Below, piece after piece: positions 32,562 through 45,640 of a stretch of DNA of 64,000 nt. The notes under the pieces were generated by a model. That model was not told the origin of the DNA, searched no databases, and saw only the letters and a program-made list of their open reading frames with translations. The stretch comes from Heterostelium album PN500 (Eukaryota; Evosea; Eumycetozoa; Acytosteliales; Acytosteliaceae): positions 496,001 through 560,000 of the forward strand of contig NW_008805068.1 in NCBI RefSeq assembly GCF_000004825.1, read 5' to 3'. Within the stretch, counting starts at the first letter, position 1, and each line of letters opens with the position of its first letter. The position numbers were made by a program, and so were the translations under genes.

Positions 32562-34380
32562 ATGGATATAAAATTAAGTAATAATCATAATCATCATAAC
32601 AATAATAAAAGTGTCAAAGTAAAAGAAGAATATTTAAATAGTTTAATAATAAGCAGTAATAGCAAAAATGTTGATAATAACAATGAAAATCATTTGTTAG
32701 TTAATTTTTCACATTTATTACTTCAAAAGATAATTAATGAATTTGAGAGTAATCTCGATAGGATTGTATTCACTCTGATTTGTAAACGATGGTACGATCA
32801 GAGGAATAAGATATTGACATTCAACAAAGATCGATTGTTGATCACCTGTAATGTCGATGCTCTCTACAAATTCCAAATGAAATCATACCTAAACCTATTC
32901 CGACAATCATTAGTACAGAACGACATCAATAGAAAATCATCTACTCTTGGTATCAATTGTTCGAGATTAGATTTAGTTGGTTATGATTATTATGTTTTAA
33001 TAGGTAAGTAGAAGTAGTTTGTTACTAGTAATTAGTTAACAAAAGTATTAATTAATATCATTTGCTTTAGATTCTAATGATGAAATAGAGAAAATAAAGA
33101 TACCTAGTGATGTTAGAAAACTTTGTTTTTCCAATTTCTTTAATGATTCACTTGCTCATTGGAAAGGCTTAATAGAGCGGACAAACATTACGTCGTTGGA
33201 GGTTGGATTTGAATTTAATCAACCGATTAGACCTGGAACACTTCCGTCGAATCTCAGAGAGTTCGTTTCAAAGTGTGACAGTTTCAGTGAGCCGTTGGTC
33301 GCCGGAAGTCTTCCGGATTCATTGGAGCACTTGGAACTGCGTCAGGACTATCTGCATCGGATTCCCGAGGGTGTATTACCGCGGAATCTCAAGACTCTGG
33401 TGCTCAGCGGTGATATCTATAGTATCGAAACACTTCCACCTGCGTTAGAAGTTTTAAAATACAGTTTGGAAGATGAGTTCTATTACGACCACACCTATAT
33501 ACCGGAGAAAGGATTGTCTTTCTTCCCGATGACTCTACATACGATTGAAGCACCGGCCACTTGGCTATCATTGTTGAAACGATTGCCATCTCTCCAAACA
33601 TTGTTAATGGATCGTGAGAATCAACCGGCGCTAACAATGTCAGACTTTCCAGATACTCTGACCGAGCTTGATTTCAATGGCAATTGTTACGCTCTCAATC
33701 CTCAGGTTATCCCGTTGTCGATAAGACATCTTAATCTCTCAGGCTGTAAATATTCGTTGGAAACGATCGATCCTGACACCCAAGAGAGAACACTATTCTT
33801 CTCGGAGCACGCCAATTTCGAAACACTCGATCTCGGTCGTGGAGTTGTCGATAACACCATCCTACCAGGACAACTCCCTAAGCGAATTCGCAAGTTGGTG
33901 ATGAATAGCTATCGTGATACGTTGCAGCCAGGATCTATTCCCGATGGCGTTGAAATATTGGAGATGGGTACACCACTCGGTTTCAAAGCGGGCATCGTTC
34001 CAGCGAGTGTCAGAGAATTGACATTGAACTCTGAACACTCGAAACAACCGCTGGTCGGCGGTGCCATTCCAAACACTGTCGAAAAGTTAAAGTTGGTCTA
34101 TTATACACAGAGGATAGGCGAGAGAGTACTACCAGACTCCATTAAACATCTAGATATAACAACCGAACTTTTAAAACTCAATAAGATCGATGATTTCGTT
34201 CCGATGACAACTTCAACCATATTCATCAGAGGTCTGCATGCCCAGTATGAACTAAGAAGACTTGATAGCCATCAATTTATATTAATGGAGACCTTTAAAA
34301 AGGCAATCAATTTAGGAATTATTCAATCGGATCACTTCAACTATTTATGTGGACGTAAGAGTTCCACTAATATACAATAA
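32562..34380 (+). CDS. F-box-like / FNIP-repeat protein, 583 residues
   Basis: Exons 32562-33003 and 33071-34380, GT-AG, phase 1. After an Asn/His-rich start comes an F-box-like segment, LLLQKIINEFESNLDRIVF then TLICKRWYDQRN. The rest is a run of FNIP-type repeats of about 22 residues, each pairing a G-(S/T/V)-(L/I)-P opening with a hydrophobic strand: GTLPSNLREFVSKCDSF, GSLPDSLEHLELRQD, GVLPRNLKTLVLSGD, GQLPKRIRKLVMNSYRD, GSIPDGVEILEMGT, GAIPNTVEKLKLVYY. FNIP repeats are a very expanded leucine-rich-repeat-like class in dictyostelids; they probably form a solenoid that selects partners, with the F-box recruiting a ubiquitin ligase (inference). Confidence 0.88.
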
Positions 34381-34523
34381 CAAAATAAAATCATTTTCAA
34401 AGAAAAAAATAAATGTTTCTTTTAATTTGTTTTTTTTTTTTCTGATTTATTTAACAAATATCTAAACCAAGATTTGCATGCTGTTTTATTTTATTTATAT
34501 TTACATATATATAATTGTAGATT

Positions 34524-36703
34524 ATGGATATAAATATCAGAAGAAATCTAGCGGATCTTATTAATACAGCAACGAAAACAGGTAGTTTAGAATTGTCGAA
34601 AGAACATGTCAATGCACTTAAATCGATAGTTAGGCAATCGAATCTCTATGTTAAATGTGCACATGATCTATGTATGGAGAAGTTAGCATCTAAACATTGT
34701 CAGGTAATAAATAAAGAATATATATTATTATCAACAACAACAATGTTATAAAATTGGAATTGATTTATTTATATGGTCGTAAAATGATGATTTATTTTTA
34801 GGTTAGATTGTCAGCATTGAATATCATCAATGAATTGTTTATGAGATCGAAATACTTTAGAGAGTTGTTGTGTGAACAGCTTACGGTGTTGTTTGAGAAT
34901 GCCGTTGGAACCGACGCAACGAAACCATTGCCACCGCCTGCACAGACCGCTCTCTTCATGAGACCGAAAGCACTAGAGTATATAGAGCGTTGGTACGAAG
35001 CATTCGGTGAACACTATATGCATCTGAGAATAGGTTATCATTATCTAAAGAATTCACTAAAGATTCAATTCCCAGACGTAAGAAATCAACAATTACAAAG
35101 ATCAAGAGCTGAAGATGAGAGAAAAGTAAGTAATTAAAAAAAACTATTTAACAAACTAAATTGATTAAAGATGAATCAAATACTAATATATGTATATGTT
35201 TATAAATATCTTATAGGAAAAGACACAACAACTCTTAAAGACAAAGTATAATCAATTAAGATTGGAGTTCGATGGAATAAGAGCAAAGATTGATAAGCAA
35301 TTAGATGTTTTAGATGGTCTTTTTGGAAAGCTGATACCAAGTGATTCAAACTTTGATGATTTATTTAAAGATAATAATGATAATGAAGATGATAATAACA
35401 ATAATAATAATAGTCAAGGTAGTAATAAAGAAACAGCACAATATCAAGATGAAATCGTTAGAGAAGGTGGTTTTGGTAATTTCAATTATGAAATAGAGGT
35501 TACTGTAGAGAAAGATGATATAGAGAATATAAGTAAATCAAGTAAGTTGTTATTAGTTATAATGTGGTGGAATAACAATGTTATTAATAATTTTAATATA
35601 TAGTTACTATTGATAAGAAAATAGAGAAACAAATGATAGATAATTTAGAGGAGATCGAGAGGATGCAGCTTTTGATCGTTAATGATTGGTATACTACACT
35701 AATAAAGATAGATTTAAGTGCACAATCGAATACAGAGTACAGTAACTATCTTAGACAGGTAATAGATCTTCAATCTAGAATAAATAATATCAAATCAAGG
35801 TGTAACGAAGTTAATATTAAAGTACCTCCACCAAATGAAAAGAATAATAATAATAACAATAATAACAATAATAATGAAGCATCATATATTGATGATGAAG
35901 GAAATGAAATGGAAATGGTAGGAGGAGATAATAATAATAATAATAATGAAGATGATGAATATGCAGATATTGAATTTGAACAAGTTACATCAAACAATGA
36001 TGATGATAATAATAATAATAATAACAATTATAATAATTATAAAAGATCAAAAACAACAAGAACAACAACAACAACAACAACAATTACTACAACTACTAGT
36101 ACAACCAATTCACCACCAAAGCTTCATAAACCATATTTGGGTAATGATATTGCACCACCGTCTGTCGATGAGTTACCAGATGATGAATCAATAGAGGATC
36201 TATATAAGAGAGCACCAGTTGTAGAGACTCATCCATCACTGATGCATTGGGGAAAGAAAGAAATCAACTTACACAAGGGATTGGAAGTGGAACATAGATT
36301 CTTGGGTGCTGCCAATAGCGAACCGATGGTACCTATTTCAACTTTTGTAACACTAAACCAAATGACTACAGTCTACGAGCCGCCTGTCGTGGTTATCAAA
36401 GCATGTCGCTTTCCAATGAAGAACGGTGAGCTCTGTCCGAGAAGAGATCTCAAGATATGCCCATTCCATGGAAAGATTATCGACAGAGACGAACAAGGTT
36501 ATCCATCTAAAGAACTAAGTCAAAGCGAAATTGAAGAAATTAATGCAACCAAGCCGATATCAAACAAAGAGAAACAAAAAGAAAAAGAAAAAGAGAAAGA
36601 AAAAGAAAAGAAAAAGAGGAAATCAACATCTGGATTGGAACCACTTAATAGAGATCCTCTCAGGGAAAGAATAGATCAAGTATTCTTATTAGATAAGAGA
36701 TAG
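34524..36703 (+). CDS. uvssa: UV-stimulated scaffold protein A (UVSSA)
   Basis: UVSSA brings TFIIH and USP7 to RNA polymerase II stalled at DNA damage in transcription-coupled repair. Four exons (34524-34703, 34802-35125, 35217-35541, 35604-36703) give 642 residues. The N-terminal helical VHS-like domain spans exons 1-2 (VRLSALNIINELFMRSKYF, FGEHYMHLRIGYHYLKNSLK). A central acidic/Asn-rich region follows. The C-terminal domain has the diagnostic zinc-binding block: CRFPMKNGELCPRRDLKICP then FHGKIIDRDEQGYP, followed by a Lys/Glu stretch. It converges on the ZIP transporter with a 171-bp gap. Confidence 0.93.
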
Positions 36704-36874
36704 AATTACGCACGCTTGCAAATAGTTAATTAACTATTTTTTTTAAAAGTTAAGTTATGTCTATCTTAATTAATAAATAAAAGATTGGATTTACATATGT
36801 ATATATATTAATAAAACAAAATTTATCTATTTTTTCAATGCTTTATTTAAGCCTATTAAAACTATGAAACTAAT

Positions 36875-38154
36875 TTAATGAGAGTGACCGTGAGCACCGT
36901 GGCTGTGACCATGACCACCGTGGCTGTGGCTATGACTGTGGGCACCGTGGCTGTGTCCATGACCACCATGACTATGACTGTGTCCATGATCGTTGGCACC
37001 ATGAACTTGATTGAAAGTCAACTTTTCATTTGGTGTGAGAGTATCATCACCATGATCATGTGGCAACATTCCGTGCAACCAATAAATACTCAAGAAAATA
37101 GCAAACATACCAATAATATTTGAAATTGTAGCAGACTATGATAACAAATAAAAATAAAAGTTAATAACAATATTTTGGAAACATATAAACACTTTTCTGT
37201 ATACATTACATTTACGTCAACATATTTAAGAGTGGCTGGCATCAATTCTTTGACAACCATGAATAACATGATACCGGCTACAGCTGCCAACATTGATTGT
37301 ACAAGATATGGAGTCATGTACTCTCTAAAGAAGAATCCAAAAATGATGGCACCCAATGGCTCACACAAACCACTGTACAAACAATATTTGAATGCGGTCC
37401 ATTTGCTTCCGGTGGCAGTGTAGATGGGAGCGGCAACAGCCATACCCTCTGGAATATTGTGTGCAGCGATAGCCAACATCAGTGGCATTCCAACGCTGAT
37501 ACCTTTCAAACAGGAGAGATACACTGCTACACCCTCTGGGAAATTGTGTAAACTAATTCCAATTGCAGTGACAACACCCAAGTTCTTCAAATAGTTGTCT
37601 TTCTTTTTCTTTTTCAAATCGTCGTCATCGTGGTGGTCGTCGTTTTTGTTGTCGGCAACGGTGTTATCAGAGTCGTCAGTTGATTTCTTCTCCTTTCTCA
37701 ATTTGGTGGTTGATGACGATTTTTCTTTGGTGCTCTTCTCAGTGGATGCACCATCACTCTTTTCACTTGTGGATTTCTCTGATTTCTCAACTGATTTATG
37801 AGCATGTTCATCAACATGATCATGATCATCGGCATCCGGTACCAATTTAAGAATGATTGCGAAAAATAGCATACCTCCAAAGAACTAAATTAAATTAATT
37901 AATAAAATGCTGCCGTAACCAAAAAATACTAATTAAAATTAATTAAATTAATTTGAACTTACATAAAAGTTTGCAGGTAAGAATCCGATCTGTTCGATTG
38001 ACTCTGGTAGTAAATCCATAAAAGAAATATATATCATGACACCCGATGAGAATCCCAACATATTACCCAATACCTTGTAGGATGGTGATTTCATAAACAA
38101 AATGAATAGACCTCCGATTGCAGTGGAGAGTCCACTCAGAATGCACATGATCAT
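36875..38154 (-). CDS. ZIP-family (ZupT-like) divalent metal transporter with His-rich tail
   Basis: Three exons (37963-38154, 37210-37884, 36875-37135), all phase 0, about 375 residues; the second donor could instead fall six bases earlier. The paired metal-site helices are clear: GISLHNFPEGVAVYLSCLKG and LAIAAHNIPEGMAVAAPIY, then GLCEPLGAIIFGFF. This order and spelling resemble bacterial ZupT. The loop between helices 3 and 4 is enlarged (Asp/His, then Lys/Ser/Glu). After the last helix the protein ends in a tail of GHSHSHGGHGHSHG-type repeats, about 35 residues. His-rich segments in ZIPs usually sit in the 3-4 loop and sense or buffer zinc; here they are mainly at the C-terminus. Direction of transport, into the cytoplasm, is from the family. 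Confidence 0.88.
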
Positions 38155-38553
38155 CGCACTCTGTACATTTTGCGAATAATCTATCTATTTTTAAACTTTT
38201 ATTTACTTATTTGTATATATATATTTATATAAAGATGTTGAATAAGAGATAAAGTGAATCTATTTTAAAAATAATGTTTAGAATTATCTAAACTTTGATT
38301 GATTTATAAACTTTTGATTGATTTAAAATGATTTAATATTAATGCATGAAAAACAAAAAAAGTTTTTTCTTCCATTTGGAAACTTTGAATAAACAAATTG
38401 ATGAGTGCTTTGACTTTTTTTAACACTCTAATTTTAAACACCACAACCCACCACCACCACACCTGGGGTTGATGAATCATTTTAATTAATTAAATAAATA
38501 AGTTTGTAACAAAATTTGGTTGGTCGATTTATTTTAATACAAATAAATTGGTG
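38155..38553. other. Intergenic region with a CA-rich element
   Basis: Lies between ZIP (start) and Arp6 (end), both leftward. Holds AACACCACAACCCACCACCA near 38435, another G-box-like CA tract, within 300 bp upstream of the ZIP start. No gene. Confidence 0.4.
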
Positions 38554-40427
38554 TCAATAAAATCTTTTGTTTGCCAATGGATAACCGTATTCTTCATATT
38601 CTTGCTTTGTCACTGTATATTTATTGAAATCTGGTTGCTGTGCAAATTTAATACCACCATACAATGCACTTAATATTGGGCTAAGAAAATTAATAAATTA
38701 AGTTTGAGAAATGATTAATAAACAGTTCAACGGTTTTAACTAATTTGATTGATATTCAATTGGTTGATTGATTGATTGATTGCTTTTTTTTCAATTACTT
38801 ACTCTTCTGGTGTATAGATCTTCACTGGTAAGTTGTCGGGTGCCAGCGATCTGAGTTCTTTAAAGAGGCGTTGTTTGAATCCAGCAATCTTTGTTGTGCC
38901 CCCCAGTAGCAATATGTTTGAGTAGAGTGATTGATGGAGGTTGACATCAGTACAGTTAATTGATTGAACGATACTCTCTGCAAGACCCGCTTGATTTAAA
39001 CCTATGTCATTAGGATTGAAAATCAACTCTGGAACTGAGAATCTTTCGTTCACCAATGATAGAATCTGTTCATCCTCTTCTTCTTCTTCACCTTTCTCTG
39101 TGGCCGTTGTCTCTGTTGATTCTTTTGATTGATCATTGTTATCATTGCTACTATTTGATGATGATTCTGTTGTTAATCCGTTGTTTTCTTTCATTTCTGT
39201 ATCCCCATTATTATTATTATTATTATTATTGTTGTTGTTATCATTATTTTCATCTTTATCATTTGGGAAGTATGGTTTATTCTGATAGGGGTTAGTTAGT
39301 TAGTTAGAGTTTGTAAATAGCTTTGATATATTATATGTTATTTACTTTTATGAAACCTGTTGTATTATTATTTGTGTAATCTGGTAATACATAGTCTACT
39401 TTTAATAGAGATTGCCTTGATTTGTCTTTAGTTGATATGTCATTGATGAAATCTTGTGAAACAAAACAGATTCTCTCTTTAATGGTGTTTAGTAGTCTAG
39501 TTTCATGCATCATATCCCAATATCTAAATGATACTATCTCTTTCAAGTAGTTTGTCAACACTTTACCACCTATTTGGAATCTATATTAAGTTTTGATTGA
39601 TGAATATAATAGGTCTTATTTAGACTATCTAAATAATATAACAGCTACTAACCTTTTAATGGCATAGTTTAATTTAGTATTTTGAAAGTGAGGAATAACA
39701 TGTGTAAATGAGTAACCACAATCCACTACCAACTGGCATGGTGAACTAGTGAATGACGATGAAGCATTTTCCATTTTATAATTATAAAGACCTAATGTAG
39801 ATGCTATAGCATATATATAATATAATCATTATTATTGTTTTGTTGTTAGTTGATTAGATTGTTATAGTAATCTATTACTATTACTTATCTAGATAGATAT
39901 ATCAGATAAAGAAAGAATAATAACCTACGAGTCATTAAAGATAATGATTTAAATTTATATTGTTCATAGACGGTCTCATAAAGAGCACGTCTGATCTCAT
40001 CGAAATCGAATGGTGCCTCTGTAAGTAGTAAGGAAGTCTCTTGCGGTTTCACTTTAAGATCGTCGCGCTTGAACAGATGATCCCAAATCTCTTTCTCTAC
40101 TGCCCAGTTTGTAATGTAACCTCTCTCCATAGGACCACGATACTTGATATCCGAAGATGAATTATGATATTTCGAAAGATCATCTCCAACTATATATTTC
40201 TTTTCGTTCTTTGTCTTACCTACTTGATTAGGTATAACTCTAATTTTAACAATAAAGTAAAAGTTAAATATAGTTAATAACATTTACTAAACAAAACAAG
40301 TATTATATATGTATGAAAATCTTTCTTTGATAACAAACATTGTATTTACATTCTCGTTTGTTGGAGGCACATAAGATACTTTCAAAGTATAACCTCCATT
40401 GTCTATAACAAGTACTTTATTATTCAT
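38554..40427 (-). CDS. arp6: Actin-related protein 6 (Arp6)
   Basis: Nuclear actin-related protein of the SWR1/SRCAP complex, which installs histone H2A.Z. Exons 40350-40427, 39929-40239, 39653-39803, 39346-39580, 38803-39281 and 38554-38680. Exon 1 reads MNNKVLVIDNGGYTLKVSY. Later exons carry RVIPNQVGK, RGYITNWAVEKEIWDHLF, LLLTEAPFDFDEIRRALYET, QLVVDCGYSFTHVIPHF, SNILLLGGTTKIAGFKQRL, and the end KQEYEEYGYPLANKRFY. Exon 5 has an Asn/Ser/Glu insert. All junctions are in phase except the first: the only GT-AG pair leaves one base too many (total 1381 nt), so exon 1 or its boundary is unsure. Ignoring that base, about 459 residues. Confidence 0.88.
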
Positions 40428-40586
40428 TAGCTAGAGAACTGAAATTAGTTGCACAAAACACTGAAAAAAAACAAATGTAATAATTGTTGAGATTTTTAAA
40501 AAATTTTCAAGATCAATGAAAATTCTTAAATAGTTTTTTGATGGTTAAATTTACAAATTAAGTAAGTTTTTTTTTATTTGGTTTAT

Positions 40587-41857
<1,271 letters not shown>

Positions 41858-44800
41858 TTAATTTTTATTTAATGTTTTTAATTTCATTTGAACTCTAGCG
41901 TTTTCTGTTGCATTCTTTTTCTTTTTGTGAACGAAATAGACAGTTGCTGTAACTAGAGCAACTGCAACAACACCACCAACAACAGCACCAACGATGATCT
42001 TCCATTTGTTATCGCTGTTTGAAGAACAAGATACTTTTCCATCGACAGAGATCAACGTTGAGAAATCAGGGTCAATAAATAGTGTTGATTCGAAAAATGG
42101 AATGACTGAAACGATCGATACACTCTGGTTGTTTGTATTTTCAATGGCTCTGTGAGAGATTGATCTTGGGATTGAGTCTAACACAACTCTATTTACTAAC
42201 CTTCCAAATACAGAGTTACCATTGTTGTCTCCAATATTTATCAAGTTGATATCTCCAGAATCGACGATTGAAATATTAAACTCTGGATCACAACTTCCAC
42301 CGATTGGCGCTGAAATGATACTGGATATCTCCAGAGTGTTCAATCTCGATTGGAAATCCCATTCCGATATATTCAAAGTGTATTTGAATGATCCCAGTTT
42401 AATGGAATAGGTTTGACCGGCATATTGATATTCGTAATAATCGTTTTGTGTGATGGTTGGAATGGCTAAGAATTGATAGAATGTGACATTCATAGATTTA
42501 AAATATCGATTGGTTGATTTAATTGAGTATTGCCATGATTTCTCTGTTATTTGGCCATTGATTTCATTGGTAATATTTATGTCTGTATTCATTGTCAAGT
42601 CCCACTCGAAAGATGAAACATTCAATGTTTTAATTGGAGAGGATGCTGAATCTATTTCTTGGATTTGGCCGATTGAAAAAGAATAAGTAATTCCTTTATC
42701 GTCGATGATGACACCTGGCGATTCAGGATCTGGAACAATGATAGGTGGATTCTGGTCACCTGGATTTGTTTTTATTTCGCAATATTGACCAATCCAACCA
42801 GTCTTACAATTACAATTTCCATTTGAACAAACACCATTTCCATTGCAATCTGTATTACCTGTTTTACAATTATCATTTTGATCTAGATTTATACAAAAAT
42901 AAAATATTAGTTAAATAAAATAAAAAAACTGTTATTTTACAACATACCAGATAATGTATTAACTTTAATTGTTGTGTTTACTGGATCGAATATTGTATTT
43001 AAAACAGACACTCTTACAGTATATGTTAGGTTTTGAACAAGATTAGGGAATGTACATTTCAATATATTAGTAACATTGTCACAAAATACATGAAAACTTA
43101 TTCCATTTCCATTTGAAAGCAATGCTTGATATGTTGACATATTTTGGAAACCTTCTTGACTCTCTGTCCACTCAATTGAAATTACTGATTTAGTTGGTAC
43201 AATATTTATTATATTTACTGGTGTAGGTGCTATTTAAATAGATTAAATATTAATAAATAAAATTGTAATCTATTCAGTATTAAACTTACGGTTGTGAGAA
43301 GTAAAATTATAGGTTGATGTATTGTTCAAACCATTGTTGGTTACAAACACTGAAATTGAATAGTTGAATCCAAAACTAGATGGAGAATATCTACATTCTA
43401 GAGTCGATGTTTCTATACACATAGGAATAGTATTACCATTGATAAGCACTGTATATAGTGACTGTCCTGGAACACCACCGTTTGAATAGTATCGAATGGA
43501 TAATGTTCTATATCGTAACTCCTGGACTGTGATTACCGGTGGTGAAACTGGTGCATATGTACTAACCAACTTGGTCATTTCATCGTAGGTTCCATCGTTT
43601 GCAACCGATACTTTGACTGCATATGTAGTGCCCGGTGTTAAACCTGTCAAGTCACAGGTGGTTGTTGAAATTCCTATACAACCAGGAACATCAGTTCCAT
43701 TAATGGTGACATTAAATTTCGATTGACCAGCCAAAGAATATATCGATCCAAACGATAATGACATTGTTTTATAGGTGATGTTGGTCACATTTATTTCACT
43801 GACTTTTACTGGATTCAATGTGTAAAACACAGATGAATTTGTCAAGAGAACATCTTCATATATTGCAGAGAGATCGAAAACATAAGCAGTCGAACTATTT
43901 AGTTTTGTGACAACACAATAAGTAACTGTAATATTTATACATGTTGGATATAATACATTCTTAATAAAAGAATAGAATAACATTTGTTAGTAGTTTTCTT
44001 TTGTTTGATCAAGAGTTATTTTTAATAAATACATACGTTGACTTTTACTGAATATAAAATACCAGGACCACCTCCTCTAGATGTAAAATTAGTAGTAATC
44101 CTTGATGTTGTACTATCGTTACTGGTGAATTCGAGACCTTCAAAGTAAGGGTTAGTTGTAAGACTCCACGTGGCAGCACTAAAATCACCATCGCTAGTGG
44201 CATTCACTGTGATTGGATAGGTAGTTGACGGATTCAAGCCAGTAACTGTACAGTTTGTGGAAAGTGTATTGGTGCAATAGGATATGCCATTACTAGATAC
44301 CGTGTAATATATTTGATTTGGTACTCCATTCAATGAACTGTATTTAACTGAAATCGATTTGCTGGTCTTACTTTGGACATTCAGTGAAACATCGGAAACC
44401 TTAGCATAGGTTGAAACTACACTTGAATTGGTTAGTGTGATATCTTCGTTAACAGAAACAACCTTGATTGAATAAACGGTGTTTGGTGTCAGTCCAACTA
44501 AAGAACATGTTAAAGTAGTGATATTTATGCATCCAGGAACATCGATTGAACTCTTGGAGACGGTGTAGTAAGTGGTTGAACCAACAACACCACCTCCACC
44601 GGAATTGAAATCGACCACCATCGATTTCGTTGTTTTCGAGCGGACTGTCAAATCCAATGTTCCTTGAGTGTTAACCAACAGCGTAGTACTCTTGACATCG
44701 TCATCGTTGTAAGCTAATACAACGATGGTATATCTGGTAGCTGGCTGTAGTGTATTTATCGTGTAGGAAGTGGTTGTCAATCCAGAGACAACAGGCGAAC

Positions 44801-45319
44801 CGTTTGCGGTAATCGAGTAGTTTGTTACAGGTGTTGGAACTCCACCGGTGGTACTCCAATGCAATGCCATTCCATTGGTTGAGATCATTACGGCAGAGAC
44901 TACTGGTGCGGTTACCTCACTGTAGGTTGTAGCAGAGGTTGCTACATAGTTATCGCAAATCTGTCCACCAACAGGTACACATACATCGATGGTATATTGA
45001 GTGGATGGTTGTAAACCCTTTACATTACAGGTATCTGTGAAAGAACAATCTGTATCATAGTCACCATTTACTCTAACTTGATATGTTATTACAAAAGTAC
45101 CAGGAATTACAACATATTTAACTAAAATAGAATTGGTATATACTCCAAGAACAGTTACAGATTCAATCTGACCTTTGTTTTTTTTTTTTTCGTTTTTTTT
45201 AAAATTAGAAAAAGTAAAAGTAACTTTCCAAGTTTTTTTTGAACATACATACCTTGGACAGTGTGAATAAGAAATATTATACAAATTAAAAATATTAAAT
45301 ATATATAAGATTGATTCAT
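41858..45319 (-). CDS. ComC-like surface protein A with fibronectin-like repeats
   Basis: Exons 45253-45319, 44037-45172, 43290-43959, 42948-43229 and 41858-42882, GT-AG, give 1059 residues. Signal peptide MNQSYIYLIFLICIIF. Then about eight beta-rich repeats of 80-85 residues, close to fibronectin type III, each with a pattern such as GVPNQIYYTVSSNG, Cys, and TVTGLNPSTTYPITV, with many Asn-X-Ser/Thr sites. One EGF-like module follows (CNGNGVCSNGNCNCKTGW), then the family C-terminal domain (NGNSVFGRLVNRV, FFESTLFIDPDFSTL), a TM helix (IIVGAVVGGVVAVALVTATV) and a short Lys-rich tail. Likely a cell-surface adhesion or recognition protein. First of three tandem paralogues. Confidence 0.88.
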
Positions 45320-45640
45320 TCTTTAAATCTTTTTGTTAAATTTGTAGAATGAAACTCAAGATTGAATCAAAAATATTATTATTTAAATAAATCGTTTTTA
45401 GTTTTTTTTACAAAATTATTTTATTAAAGGATAAATATTGATATTTAATTTTGTGTATGTCATTATATCTATAAATTTGAACTTTTTTGTAAAAGAAATA
45501 ATAATTTTTTTTGATATGATATCTAAAAAATCCGGCAGAAATGGATTCTTTTTAAAATCAAGATATTTTTTGAAAATCTGTCGCGCTACAAAATTTTTTT
45601 TTATTTTTTCGATTATTTCCGATGAGATCAGCGAAATTTT
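45320..45640. other. Spacer between tandem ComC-like genes A and B
   Basis: AT-rich promoter of gene A and 3' flank of gene B. It has T runs and an open frame (45438-45716) explained by composition. Confidence 0.4.
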
